Below the pieces are notes generated by a model. The model saw only the letters and a program-made list of their open reading frames with translations. It did no database searches and was not told the DNA's origin. DNA of 64,000 bases from assembly GCA_024695145.1 (NCBI GenBank), contig JAILIS010000002.1, forward strand, positions 30,453-94,452. The letters run 5' to 3'. The position numbers and the translations under genes were made by a program. Shown piece after piece: positions 46,837 to 54,158 of this stretch. This DNA is from Lachnospiraceae bacterium. GTDB lineage: Bacteria; Bacillota; Clostridia; Lachnospirales; Lachnospiraceae. Position 1 is the stretch's first letter; every line of letters starts with the position of its first letter.

Positions 46837-47835
46837 TTATACGAGATCCTCTCTGATAAAATCGGCCGTGACCTCAAGGTACGGTTCCATATTATTATTA
46901 ATCACTTCTATACCGCACTTTCTGACTTCATCAAGGATTGCATTCCCCGATGTGACATAAATACTGTTCCAGTCTTCTCCCGCACTTATATACCTATCCT
47001 TTACGAGCGCAATAAGTGATATTGTCTTACAAACCGCCATCATAAACATAAGCTGTTTTCTGTCGTCATCTATACCCAGATCCTTTATAAGCTTAAAATA
47101 TCCGCCAAGTTGTTTTACCCTTGTCTGCCACGATGCAAAAACAGGTACCGAAACACTCTCTGCCCTGGGAATATCACCCTCATCTTCGCCTTCTATGACC
47201 AGGATCTTATCGTAAAAGCAAAAATCGGCAATGTTGAGAACATATGCCTCCACAAACAGATGCGGATAGTAGTAATATCCCTCATCTCCTTCATACAGTT
47301 TTTTCAATCCATCGATCAGGTCATCCGTAACATATTCCCTGTTGTATACGGTTCCGGATATATAATTTCCGGTAAGGTAGAAAGCCTTAAGGGCTTCATC
47401 ACCGGCTTTCGCGTATACGGAAGGAAAATCTCTGTACTGCACGGATGTCCCGGTTTTGATCATACCGGTGCCGGGTAATGTATCGAGATAATTTATGAAA
47501 TCATTAAGCACATTCTCATCCAGACTGTCTTCATCACTCACCAGAAGAACCCAGTGAGCTTCAGACATTTTAATAATCTCGTTATAGTTTCTCCAATACA
47601 GGATGTTTTCCTCAAAACGGTTATATTTAAGTCTTTCGTCTGATATTGATTCGATCTCATCGTATTCTTCCGTGTGAAGGCTGCTTCCGTTATTTGAAAG
47701 GATTATCTCGATATCGTCTCTTTCTGAAATGCATTTCATTGCAAGAATACTTCTGACAAGAGTCAGTGCCCTGTGGCCTCTGTTATATGAAGGTATGCAT
47801 ATGCTTAGAAGTTTTGTATACGCTTTGTTTTCCAT
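46837..47835 (-). CDS. Family 2 glycosyltransferase (copy B of a duplicated pair)
   Basis: A 332-aa GT-A enzyme with LLSICIPSYNRGHRALTLVR, IEIILSNNGSSLHTEEYDEI and LLVSDEDSLDENV. It shares most blocks with the protein at 43630-44640. It is first in the Maf run and has its own promoter behind the flagellin terminator. No SD: TATAAT ends 6 bp before the ATG, suggesting a leaderless message. Confidence 0.87.
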   Translation of the reverse strand: MENKAYTKLLSICIPSYNRGHRALTLVRSILAMKCISERDDIEIILSNNGSSLHTEEYDEIESISDERLKYNRFEENILYWRNYNEIIKMSEAHWVLLVSDEDSLDENVLNDFINYLDTLPGTGMIKTGTSVQYRDFPSVYAKAGDEALKAFYLTGNYISGTVYNREYVTDDLIDGLKKLYEGDEGYYYYPHLFVEAYVLNIADFCFYDKILVIEGEDEGDIPRAESVSVPVFASWQTRVKQLGGYFKLIKDLGIDDDRKQLMFMMAVCKTISLIALVKDRYISAGEDWNSIYVTSGNAILDEVRKCGIEVINNNMEPYLEVTADFIREDLV

Positions 47836-47841
47836 GATTCT

Positions 47842-47869
47842 ATTATATTCGATTCAAAAATGATTACAA
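47842..47869 (-). promoter_or_regulatory. Sigma-A promoter of the Maf/glycosyltransferase run
   Basis: TTGTAA (47864-47869) and TATAAT (47842-47847), 16 bp apart; only 6 bp separate the -10 box from the ATG. Confidence 0.7.
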
Positions 47870-47885
47870 AGTCTTTTTTCAATTG

Positions 47886-47914
47886 AAAAGAGGCCGGTAA
47901 AACCGACCTCTTTT
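47886..47914 (-). terminator. Terminator of flagellin gene 1
   Basis: An AAAAGAGG-CGG/CCG-CCTCTTTT hairpin (one mismatch) 41 bp past the stop. The arms end in A- and T-runs on both sides, so it can work in either direction. Confidence 0.82.
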
Positions 47915-47955
47915 CTATAGTAGCGACCTGTTGTCTGTAGACTGTTAGGAAGCTA

Positions 47956-48771
47956 TTAGCCGAGCAGTGACAGAACATTCTGTGTAGACTGGTTAGCCTG
48001 TGCAAGCATTGCTGTACCTGCCTGTGAGAGAATGTTGTTCTTCGTGTACTCAACCATGGTCTTAGCCATATCTGTATCACGAATCTGGCTCTCAGCTGCT
48101 GTTGTGTTCTCAACTACGTTGTCAAGGTTAGCGATCGTGTGCTCAAGTCTGTTCTGGATAGCACCGAGATCAGATCTCTGCTTGGAAACCTTAGCGATAG
48201 CCTTTGTGATCGATGCGATTGCATTCTGTGCTCCGGCACTTGTCTTAACATCAACACTCTTAACTTCAAGACTTGTTGCGCTCATGCCAGCTATGCTGAT
48301 GCTGATCCTCTGCTCGTTCCTGTTGGCTGCACCAACCTGAATGGCCTTCTTGAAGGTACCCTTAAGGAGACTAAGTGTGTTGAACTCTGTTGATTCAGCA
48401 ACACGTGAGATCTCGCTTGTAAGAGCAGAAATTTCAGACTGGATAGCTGTTCTGTCAGCTGTGGTGTTGGTTCCGTTAGCTGCCTTAACTGCCAGCTCAT
48501 TCATTCTCTGAAGCATTGAGTGAACTTCTGTAAGAGCACCTTCTGCTGTCTGAACTACGGAAACACCGTCCTGAGCATTTGCGGAAGCCTGTGTAAGACC
48601 ACGGATCTGGCTTCTCATCTTCTCACTGATCGTAAGGCCTGCTGCATCATCTGCTGCGCGGTTAACTTTGTAACCGGATGAGAGCTTTTCTGTAACCTTC
48701 TTCTGAGAATCTGTCGTTACTCCTAACTGTCTGTTGGCGTTCATCGCCTGCATGTTGTGTTGTACTACCAT
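47956..48771 (-). CDS. hag: Flagellin 1
   Basis: The filament protein, 271 aa. It consists of the N-terminal D0/D1 part (MVVQHNMQAMNANRQLGVTT, then SGYKVNRAADDAAGLTISEK) and the C-terminal D1/D0 part (IRDTDMAKTMVEYTKNNILS, ending STQNVLSLLG). Only a short middle (about 120-190) lies between them, so D2/D3 are absent and this short stretch would be the exposed, glycosylated face. It differs from flagellin 2 at about 13 positions. Transcribed from a sigma-D promoter, with a CsrA-type hairpin and a CAAGGAGGAATG ribosome site. FliB and Maf in the window are its likely modifiers. Confidence 0.97.
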   Translation of the reverse strand: MVVQHNMQAMNANRQLGVTTDSQKKVTEKLSSGYKVNRAADDAAGLTISEKMRSQIRGLTQASANAQDGVSVVQTAEGALTEVHSMLQRMNELAVKAANGTNTTADRTAIQSEISALTSEISRVAESTEFNTLSLLKGTFKKAIQVGAANRNEQRISISIAGMSATSLEVKSVDVKTSAGAQNAIASITKAIAKVSKQRSDLGAIQNRLEHTIANLDNVVENTTAAESQIRDTDMAKTMVEYTKNNILSQAGTAMLAQANQSTQNVLSLLG

Positions 48772-48797
48772 ATTTCATTCCTCCTTGAATTGTTGTA

Positions 48798-48817
48798 TTA
48801 CAGCATCCTTGCTGTAA
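48798..48817 (-). promoter_or_regulatory. CsrA-binding hairpin in the flagellin 1 leader
   Basis: On the minus strand TTACAGCA-AGGA-TGCTGTAA forms a perfect 8-bp stem with the GGA in the 4-nt loop, the preferred CsrA target. A second GGA-rich site is the SD (AAGGAGGA) 26 nt before the start, as in the two-site hag leader of B. subtilis. A further hairpin (48830-48851, GTAAAGG/CCTTTAC) precedes it. Confidence 0.8.
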
Positions 48818-48860
48818 GTTGATAGTTGTGTAAAGGTTTTAGTTCCTTTACTTGTAATAT

Positions 48861-48887
48861 ATATCGGACTGCTTTTTAAAAACTTAA
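48861..48887 (-). promoter_or_regulatory. Sigma-D (sigma-28) promoter of flagellin 1
   Basis: TTAA (48884-48887), 15 bp, TCCGATAT (48861-48868). The same arrangement, including the preceding GGGG, is found before flagellin 2. Confidence 0.88.
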
Positions 48888-49009
48888 CCCCCTTTTTTAA
48901 AAAATATAAAATTTTTTTCAATCCGGGGCAAAGCCCCTAAAACAGCCGATTTCTACTACATAAATGATTATATCATTATGTGATTTTAATTTATATGGAT
49001 ACATTTACC

Positions 49010-49035
49010 AAAAAACATGCCCGGTTTTTGAGCAT
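49010..49035 (-). terminator. Terminator of the GGDEF-LicD-B unit
   Basis: ATGCTC paired with GGGCAT (one G-U), loop of 7, followed on the minus strand by GTTTTTT. It lies 26 bp past the LicD-B stop; the remaining 49036-49061 contains a CATACCGGTATG palindrome. The AT-rich stretch 48888-49009 shows nothing else. Confidence 0.7.
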
Positions 49036-49061
49036 AATAATGTCACATACCGGTATGAATG

Positions 49062-51044
49062 TTACTGAATGTCAATATTCGCTATCATCACAGGTCGTCC
49101 GGTATCAGCAAAATTATGCATTATCGCGTCTCTGTCACCATAATAGGCATCAGCTATGGCAACAGACCTTCCATGATCTTCCCGGTCGTCGTATATCCCG
49201 TAATCATCCGTCAGATAACCCTGCAGTACTCTCACATAATCCTCCCAAAGCTTTGGGTACCACGTCTCAAGAACAGTCTGGGTCTGCGGATGAGCCTGCC
49301 ATATGACGGTCATTGTATCCTTATGGGATCTGAATATTTCCAGTACACTTGATATCTTATCGATCGCTTTCTTTCCGTACGTTACAAGATCGCTTACACC
49401 CGTATGATAGAGGATAACCTTTTTTCCTTCACCTTTATCATCAAGCAGATACCTCCACCACTCACCGGGAATGTCCTCTTCCCTTATTCCGCTCTCCCTG
49501 TCGGGCCTTATATCCGATACGGTTATTCGTTCATCCCATACGGTTCTGGTGTCTTCGCCGGCAAATGCACAGAGCTTTTCAATATACAATTCCCTGATCT
49601 TTTCTGACTCTACAAGCACTTTATCAGCTCTTGTAACCCCCGGAACCTTTATGAACATATCCGCCGTATATCTTGCCTTCATATCATCAGGGCCGGGGTC
49701 TTCTATGCTAAAATAAGGGATATATACCAGTTCTGATGTAACCGCAAGAAGATTTTCGGTATAAAATCTCGGATGAACGGTAATGGCGTTGTCATATTCG
49801 TCATACGGATTCTGTATCACTATCCTATCCGGAATACGTCGGTCAAAATCATATTTATCGAACGGTATGACATTAACATAGTCCGGAAACAGATCGGCTT
49901 CATAATGAATATCTTCGGATATACCGTAAATTCCTTTATCATAATACGGTATAGGGATAACAAATACATCCGTATCTTCCTCACTCAGCATTCTTTCCCA
50001 TTCTTTCTCCATATAAGGCCAGTATTTTGCCCTAAAAGGAAGAAATACCACTTCTTTTTTCGATCTTTCGGGTTGATCGGGATACGACCTTGCAATATCC
50101 GTCCTGCTGAAAGAATACTCTTTATAATAATTCGTTCCCGTTGTTTCAAACAAAAGCTTTTTCTGTCCACCGTACAAAGGATAATCGTGCATTCCTCCGC
50201 CTTTATACGGCGTCATATAATTAACGCCATAGCATTCAGCCAGTTTTGCGTCGTATCCTATGGGCGCACTTATGTCAAAATACTCAAAAGGAAGTCTGAC
50301 TGTATTTTCAAAGTATTCCTTTTTATATACCTGATTCCCGTTCTCAACCCAGAAAAACATGTTGGTAAGGAACGGAGCACTATCATCATATACAGCACAG
50401 ACTCTTTCTATCAAGATATATATCTGTTGTCTTACAGGCTTTCCTTCTTCGAGCGGAATACCGCACATATCACAAAACCGGATGATATGTTCTTTTGCAG
50501 TCTCATCGATCTCATTGATATCCGTAACATCAGGATCAAGCAATGCAACTATAGTCTGAGCCGACAGCAAAATATCCTTTATCAGCTTGTTTTCTTTATC
50601 ATCATATTGGAAATGATCAAGCGGAAATATATCGATCCCGACAGCAAAAGGAAAATTATGATTTACTTTTAGAAAATCCTCTTCCAAAGATATGAAGTCT
50701 CTGTTGACGACTCTGGAGAGAAAATTATCATATTTATGATTGTTATATACCGAAAGCAGCTGATAGTCCTTTGGCAATTCATCACGGGCAGCCTTTAGAA
50801 ACAACAGATAGTCTTCCCTTTTCATGGATATGTCAAAATCATCATCCCAGGGAATAAAACCGCCATGGCGTACCGCGCCGAGAAGTGTCCCGTATTCGGC
50901 AAAATACTTAAGACCGTGCCTTTTGCATATCCGATCTATAACTTCAAGGACACCTATCGTAGCTGCCCAGCACCTTTTCATTTCGGAGGGGACATAGAAT
51001 CCGTCTCTTACCTCTGCCTGGTAATAATCGCTCGGTACTTTCAT
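49062..51044 (-). CDS. LicD-family phosphotransferase fused to a GT-B/glycerophosphotransferase-like domain (copy B)
   Basis: A 660-aa paralogue of the protein at 15835-17748. The LicD domain (about 20-320) has YFAEYGTLLGAVRHGG and FIPWDDDFDISMKREDY. The second domain (about 335-660) has VVFLPFRAKYWPYMEKEW, FVIPIPYYDKGIYG, IQNPYDEYDNAITVHPRFYT and LVYIPYFSIED, a pattern I know from Firmicute proteins related to CDP-glycerol glycerophosphotransferases. Lying between two flagellins, it is a candidate for adding a phospho-substituent, perhaps a polyol phosphate from the CDP-polyol operon, to the flagellar glycan. ATG 51044 follows the GGDEF stop by one base; no SD. Confidence 0.8.
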   Translation of the reverse strand: MKVPSDYYQAEVRDGFYVPSEMKRCWAATIGVLEVIDRICKRHGLKYFAEYGTLLGAVRHGGFIPWDDDFDISMKREDYLLFLKAARDELPKDYQLLSVYNNHKYDNFLSRVVNRDFISLEEDFLKVNHNFPFAVGIDIFPLDHFQYDDKENKLIKDILLSAQTIVALLDPDVTDINEIDETAKEHIIRFCDMCGIPLEEGKPVRQQIYILIERVCAVYDDSAPFLTNMFFWVENGNQVYKKEYFENTVRLPFEYFDISAPIGYDAKLAECYGVNYMTPYKGGGMHDYPLYGGQKKLLFETTGTNYYKEYSFSRTDIARSYPDQPERSKKEVVFLPFRAKYWPYMEKEWERMLSEEDTDVFVIPIPYYDKGIYGISEDIHYEADLFPDYVNVIPFDKYDFDRRIPDRIVIQNPYDEYDNAITVHPRFYTENLLAVTSELVYIPYFSIEDPGPDDMKARYTADMFIKVPGVTRADKVLVESEKIRELYIEKLCAFAGEDTRTVWDERITVSDIRPDRESGIREEDIPGEWWRYLLDDKGEGKKVILYHTGVSDLVTYGKKAIDKISSVLEIFRSHKDTMTVIWQAHPQTQTVLETWYPKLWEDYVRVLQGYLTDDYGIYDDREDHGRSVAIADAYYGDRDAIMHNFADTGRPVMIANIDIQ

Positions 51045-51045
51045 A

Positions 51046-52131
51046 TCAGAATACGATCTGGTCTCTGCCGTTTTCCTTGCCGATATAAAGCTTTCCGTCA
51101 GCTTCCTTAACAACAGCTTCGGCATCTCCGTCAAACCCGTATTCGGCAAGACCGTATGTTATCGTTATACCAAATTTCTTTGTTCCCGTATCAAACTCAG
51201 TCTTCTTGATCCTGGTCTTGATGGTCTCGAGTATCACTCTTGCCTCATCACCGTTCATATTTGGAAATACGATGAGGAATTCCTCACCGCCCCATCTCGA
51301 TACAAGGCATTCTTCGGTAACATTGTCAACCAGAGTCTGAGCCACACCCGCAAGGACCTTATCGCCAATATCATGTCCGTAGGAATCATTGACTTTCTTG
51401 AAAAAGTCTATATCGCACATGCACACGCAGAAGCCTTTTTCATCCTTTCTTTTGATAAGCTTCTCTATAAACTCATTGGCACTGCGTCTGTTATGAAGTC
51501 CCGTAAGCGTATCCGTGCTGGCCTGCTGCTGAAGTATCTTGTTATAGTCAATGAGCTTCCCTTCCAGGTGCTGCGAATCCTTACTGTATACATAGCAGAC
51601 AATGGCCACACACCAGAATGAGACACACAGGTTGAGAAACTGCAGGAATCTCTGTCCGGGTATTGAAAAAGGAATAGTTGCGGCAATCTTTCCAAAGATC
51701 CCCTGAAGAACAAAATACAGGATAAAAACAAAGACAGTGTATAAGCCTTTAACCTTGTAATGCCCGTATCCCGAAAAGTAGCATGCCACTATGACTACGA
51801 TAAAGAAATTCTGTATTGAAACAAGTGGGCCGAACATCACGTATCCGCTGACAATAACGATCACGGAAATGATATTGCCCGCGACCACCAGCGTAACCGT
51901 TCTGGCAAAATAGCTGAAATAGAACATCAAAGCGTATATCACAAGAATAGCACCAAAGCAGAGCGCACCGTCAAAATATCCCGTGCACAGGCAATATGCC
52001 AAGCCCACGATCCCGTATACTATAATGCTGGCAAAAAGGATGCGAAGAACTATAAGAAGTTTGGATGACTCGCCTTCCGCCGTGGTATCCTTTATAAAAA
52101 ATGTCTTGATGTTTTCAACAAAACTTTTCAT
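51046..52131 (-). CDS. Membrane GGDEF diguanylate cyclase
   Basis: A 361-aa c-di-GMP synthase with about six N-terminal TM spans (residues 28-185) and a C-terminal GGDEF domain (about 200-361). Substrate-binding TDTLTGLHNRRSANEFIEKL, CDIDFFKKVNDSYGHDIGD and the active site SRWGGEEFLIVFPN are intact. The RxxD inhibitory site five residues before GGEEF is absent, so product inhibition by that route is not expected. Being coupled to LicD-B and set between flagellins suggests a role in motile-sessile control. No SD; the promoter's -10 box is only 8 bp from the ATG. Confidence 0.92.
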   Translation of the reverse strand: MKSFVENIKTFFIKDTTAEGESSKLLIVLRILFASIIVYGIVGLAYCLCTGYFDGALCFGAILVIYALMFYFSYFARTVTLVVAGNIISVIVIVSGYVMFGPLVSIQNFFIVVIVACYFSGYGHYKVKGLYTVFVFILYFVLQGIFGKIAATIPFSIPGQRFLQFLNLCVSFWCVAIVCYVYSKDSQHLEGKLIDYNKILQQQASTDTLTGLHNRRSANEFIEKLIKRKDEKGFCVCMCDIDFFKKVNDSYGHDIGDKVLAGVAQTLVDNVTEECLVSRWGGEEFLIVFPNMNGDEARVILETIKTRIKKTEFDTGTKKFGITITYGLAEYGFDGDAEAVVKEADGKLYIGKENGRDQIVF

Positions 52132-52139
52132 AGTTCAAT

Positions 52140-52167
52140 ATTATAACATATTTCAACGGTCTGTTAA
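52140..52167 (-). promoter_or_regulatory. Sigma-A promoter of the GGDEF-LicD-B unit
   Basis: TTAACA (52162-52167) and TATAAT (52140-52145), 16 bp apart, directly behind the flagellin 2 terminator. Only 8 bp separate the -10 box from the ATG. Confidence 0.8.
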
Positions 52168-52174
52168 ATATAAG

Positions 52175-52200
52175 AAAAGGGTCGAAAATCCGACCCTTTT
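52175..52200 (-). terminator. Terminator of flagellin gene 2
   Basis: AAAAGGGTCG paired perfectly with CGACCCTTTT, 6-nt loop, 26 bp past the stop. Built on the same plan as the flagellin 1 terminator but with different stem bases. Confidence 0.85.
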
Positions 52201-52226
52201 CTCTGTATATATCATTCAGAGCTTTT

Positions 52227-53042
52227 TTACTGGAGTAGTGAGAGCACATTCTGTGTTGACTGGTTAGCCTGTGCGAGCATTGAGGTTCCTGCCTGTGCAA
52301 GAATGTTGTTCTTCGTGTACTCAACCATGGTCTTAGCCATATCTGTGTCACGAATCTGGCTCTCAGCTGCTGTTGTGTTCTCAACAATGTTATCAAGGTT
52401 AGCGATCGTATGCTCAAGTCTGTTCTGGATAGCACCGAGATCAGATCTCTGCTTGGAAACCTTTGCGATAGCCTTTGTGATCGCTGCGATTGCATTCTGT
52501 GCTCCGGCACTCGTCTTAACATCAACGGTGTTAACTTCAAGAGTTGTTGCGCTCATGCCGGCTATGCTGATGCTGATCCTCTGCTCATTCCTGTTGGCTG
52601 CACCGACCTGAATGGCTTTCTTGAATGTACCCTTAAGGAGACTGAGTGTATTGAATTCTGTTGACTCTGCAACACGTGATATTTCTGCTGTAAGTGCCGA
52701 TATCTCTGACTGGATGGCTGTTCTGTCGGCTGTGGTGTTGGTTCCGTTAGCTGCCTTAACTGCCAGCTCATTCATTCTCTGAAGCATTGAGTGAACTTCC
52801 GTAAGAGCACCTTCTGCTGTCTGAACTACCGAAATACCATCCTGTGCATTTGCGGAGCCCTGTGTAAGTCCACGGATCTGGCTCCTCATCTTTTCGCTTA
52901 TCGTAAGGCCTGCTGCATCATCTGCTGCACGGTTTACTTTAAATCCTGATGAAAGCTTTTCAGTAACTTTCTTCTGGGTATCTGTCGTAACTCCTAACTG
53001 TCTGTTAGCGTTCATTGCCTGCATATTGTGCTGTACTACCAT
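52227..53042 (-). CDS. hag: Flagellin 2
   Basis: A 271-aa flagellin about 95% identical to flagellin 1. It has the same D0/D1-only layout and the same length with no gaps. Differences cluster in the exposed middle (MSATTLEVNTVDVKTS against MSATSLEVKSVDVKTS) and at the last residue (Q instead of G). It has its own sigma-D promoter and a CAAGGAGGAG ribosome site. The leader folds GTGAC/GTCAC at 53065-53079 with no GGA in the loop, unlike flagellin 1. Both copies are probably exported by FliS and can be glycosylated and methylated. Confidence 0.97.
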   Translation of the reverse strand: MVVQHNMQAMNANRQLGVTTDTQKKVTEKLSSGFKVNRAADDAAGLTISEKMRSQIRGLTQGSANAQDGISVVQTAEGALTEVHSMLQRMNELAVKAANGTNTTADRTAIQSEISALTAEISRVAESTEFNTLSLLKGTFKKAIQVGAANRNEQRISISIAGMSATTLEVNTVDVKTSAGAQNAIAAITKAIAKVSKQRSDLGAIQNRLEHTIANLDNIVENTTAAESQIRDTDMAKTMVEYTKNNILAQAGTSMLAQANQSTQNVLSLLQ

Positions 53043-53103
53043 AGTGTTCTCCTCCTTGATATCAGTGACTGTCTGTCACGATCATTTCCTTTACCTGTAC
53101 TAT

Positions 53104-53130
53104 ATATCGGAGCAGGTTTAAAAAACTTAA
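53104..53130 (-). promoter_or_regulatory. Sigma-D (sigma-28) promoter of flagellin 2
   Basis: TTAA (53127-53130), 15 bp, TCCGATAT (53104-53111), preceded by GGGG as in flagellin 1. Confidence 0.88.
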
Positions 53131-53167
53131 CCCCTTTTTTAAAAAAAATGCCTCCGGATCGTTTTTT

Positions 53168-54148
53168 CTATAAATGATCGAATATATCTCCTCCGTGGTC
53201 CATGATCCTCATGATCCTGTAAGTACACTCAACTAAAGCATCCTCATCAATGTCCTTTTTTCTGTTCATTTTGTATTCAAGGCTCATCAAAAGCAGGATC
53301 CAGATATTCAGGCCCTGGCGGATCACCTCTTTATTGTCAGGTGTATCACTGAGACTGTTCAGCATCAGATGCTCAAACAGCCACATCCTGTTTACATTGC
53401 ACGAATAAGTATAACATATTTCACTTAATCTTGTTTCAAGCTCTGTCAGAATACCGTCTTCTTCGAGTGCAGAGCTGTCATTGATATCATCCGTATGATC
53501 GCCGTCAAACAATTCCCTGAAATATCTTTCGGACGGTGTGTTATATGTCTTTTCTTTTAATATAGCCAGCAGTTCATGTTTTTTCTTTATCTGTACTCCA
53601 CAGCCTCCCGAAAGCTCCCTGTACAGTCTTTTGTAAGTTGCGATCATGCACTCCCCGGGCTTAAACTCCGATATGATATTTCTTGAACAGATCTCATTTT
53701 CTTTTCTGTCCGGTATGATCCCCACTTCGTTCTGATCTTCATAATATATCTTCTCGGGAAAAATAACAGGTTTTTTCAATTTCAAAATAATCTGTACCGT
53801 TGCCGGGCACGACATTCCCAGAGTCTCCAGATATACATCACCATACGTACTGACAAACCGGGGATAGGATCTGCATGTGTTTGATAAGTATTCTTCCCCG
53901 TAATCGCGATGAAACAGGCATAATCCCTCCGGAGTTATGAAAGGACATTTATGATCGTGTTTTATAAGCCTGTGTGGCTCATCCCGTGTAATCTTGGTAT
54001 AAAGATCTGGAACACCGAGCTTTTCATATTTTTCAATCGTTTCTTCATCGATGTAGATATCCCAGTCCTCATCACAGCAATTATCATTGCAGTCAGACAT
54101 AAGACAGGAAAAATCATCATAAAAATCAACTTTTATCAGTTTAAACAT
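53168..54148 (-). CDS. fliB: Flagellin lysine-N-methylase FliB family protein
   Basis: FliB-type proteins methylate lysines of flagellin. The 326-aa product has the Cys pattern of the family: CLMSDCNDNCCDEDWDIYID at about 15-34, CPFITPEGLCLFHRDYGEEY near 68, LSNTCRSYPR near 89 and GMSCPATV. The clustered cysteines suggest an Fe-S cluster. The position directly upstream of flagellin 2 and behind a glycosyltransferase agrees with filament modification. AAGGGA SD. The sigma-D promoter of flagellin 2 begins just after this gene. Confidence 0.88.
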   Translation of the reverse strand: MFKLIKVDFYDDFSCLMSDCNDNCCDEDWDIYIDEETIEKYEKLGVPDLYTKITRDEPHRLIKHDHKCPFITPEGLCLFHRDYGEEYLSNTCRSYPRFVSTYGDVYLETLGMSCPATVQIILKLKKPVIFPEKIYYEDQNEVGIIPDRKENEICSRNIISEFKPGECMIATYKRLYRELSGGCGVQIKKKHELLAILKEKTYNTPSERYFRELFDGDHTDDINDSSALEEDGILTELETRLSEICYTYSCNVNRMWLFEHLMLNSLSDTPDNKEVIRQGLNIWILLLMSLEYKMNRKKDIDEDALVECTYRIMRIMDHGGDIFDHL

Positions 54149-54158
54149 ATTTCATCCC

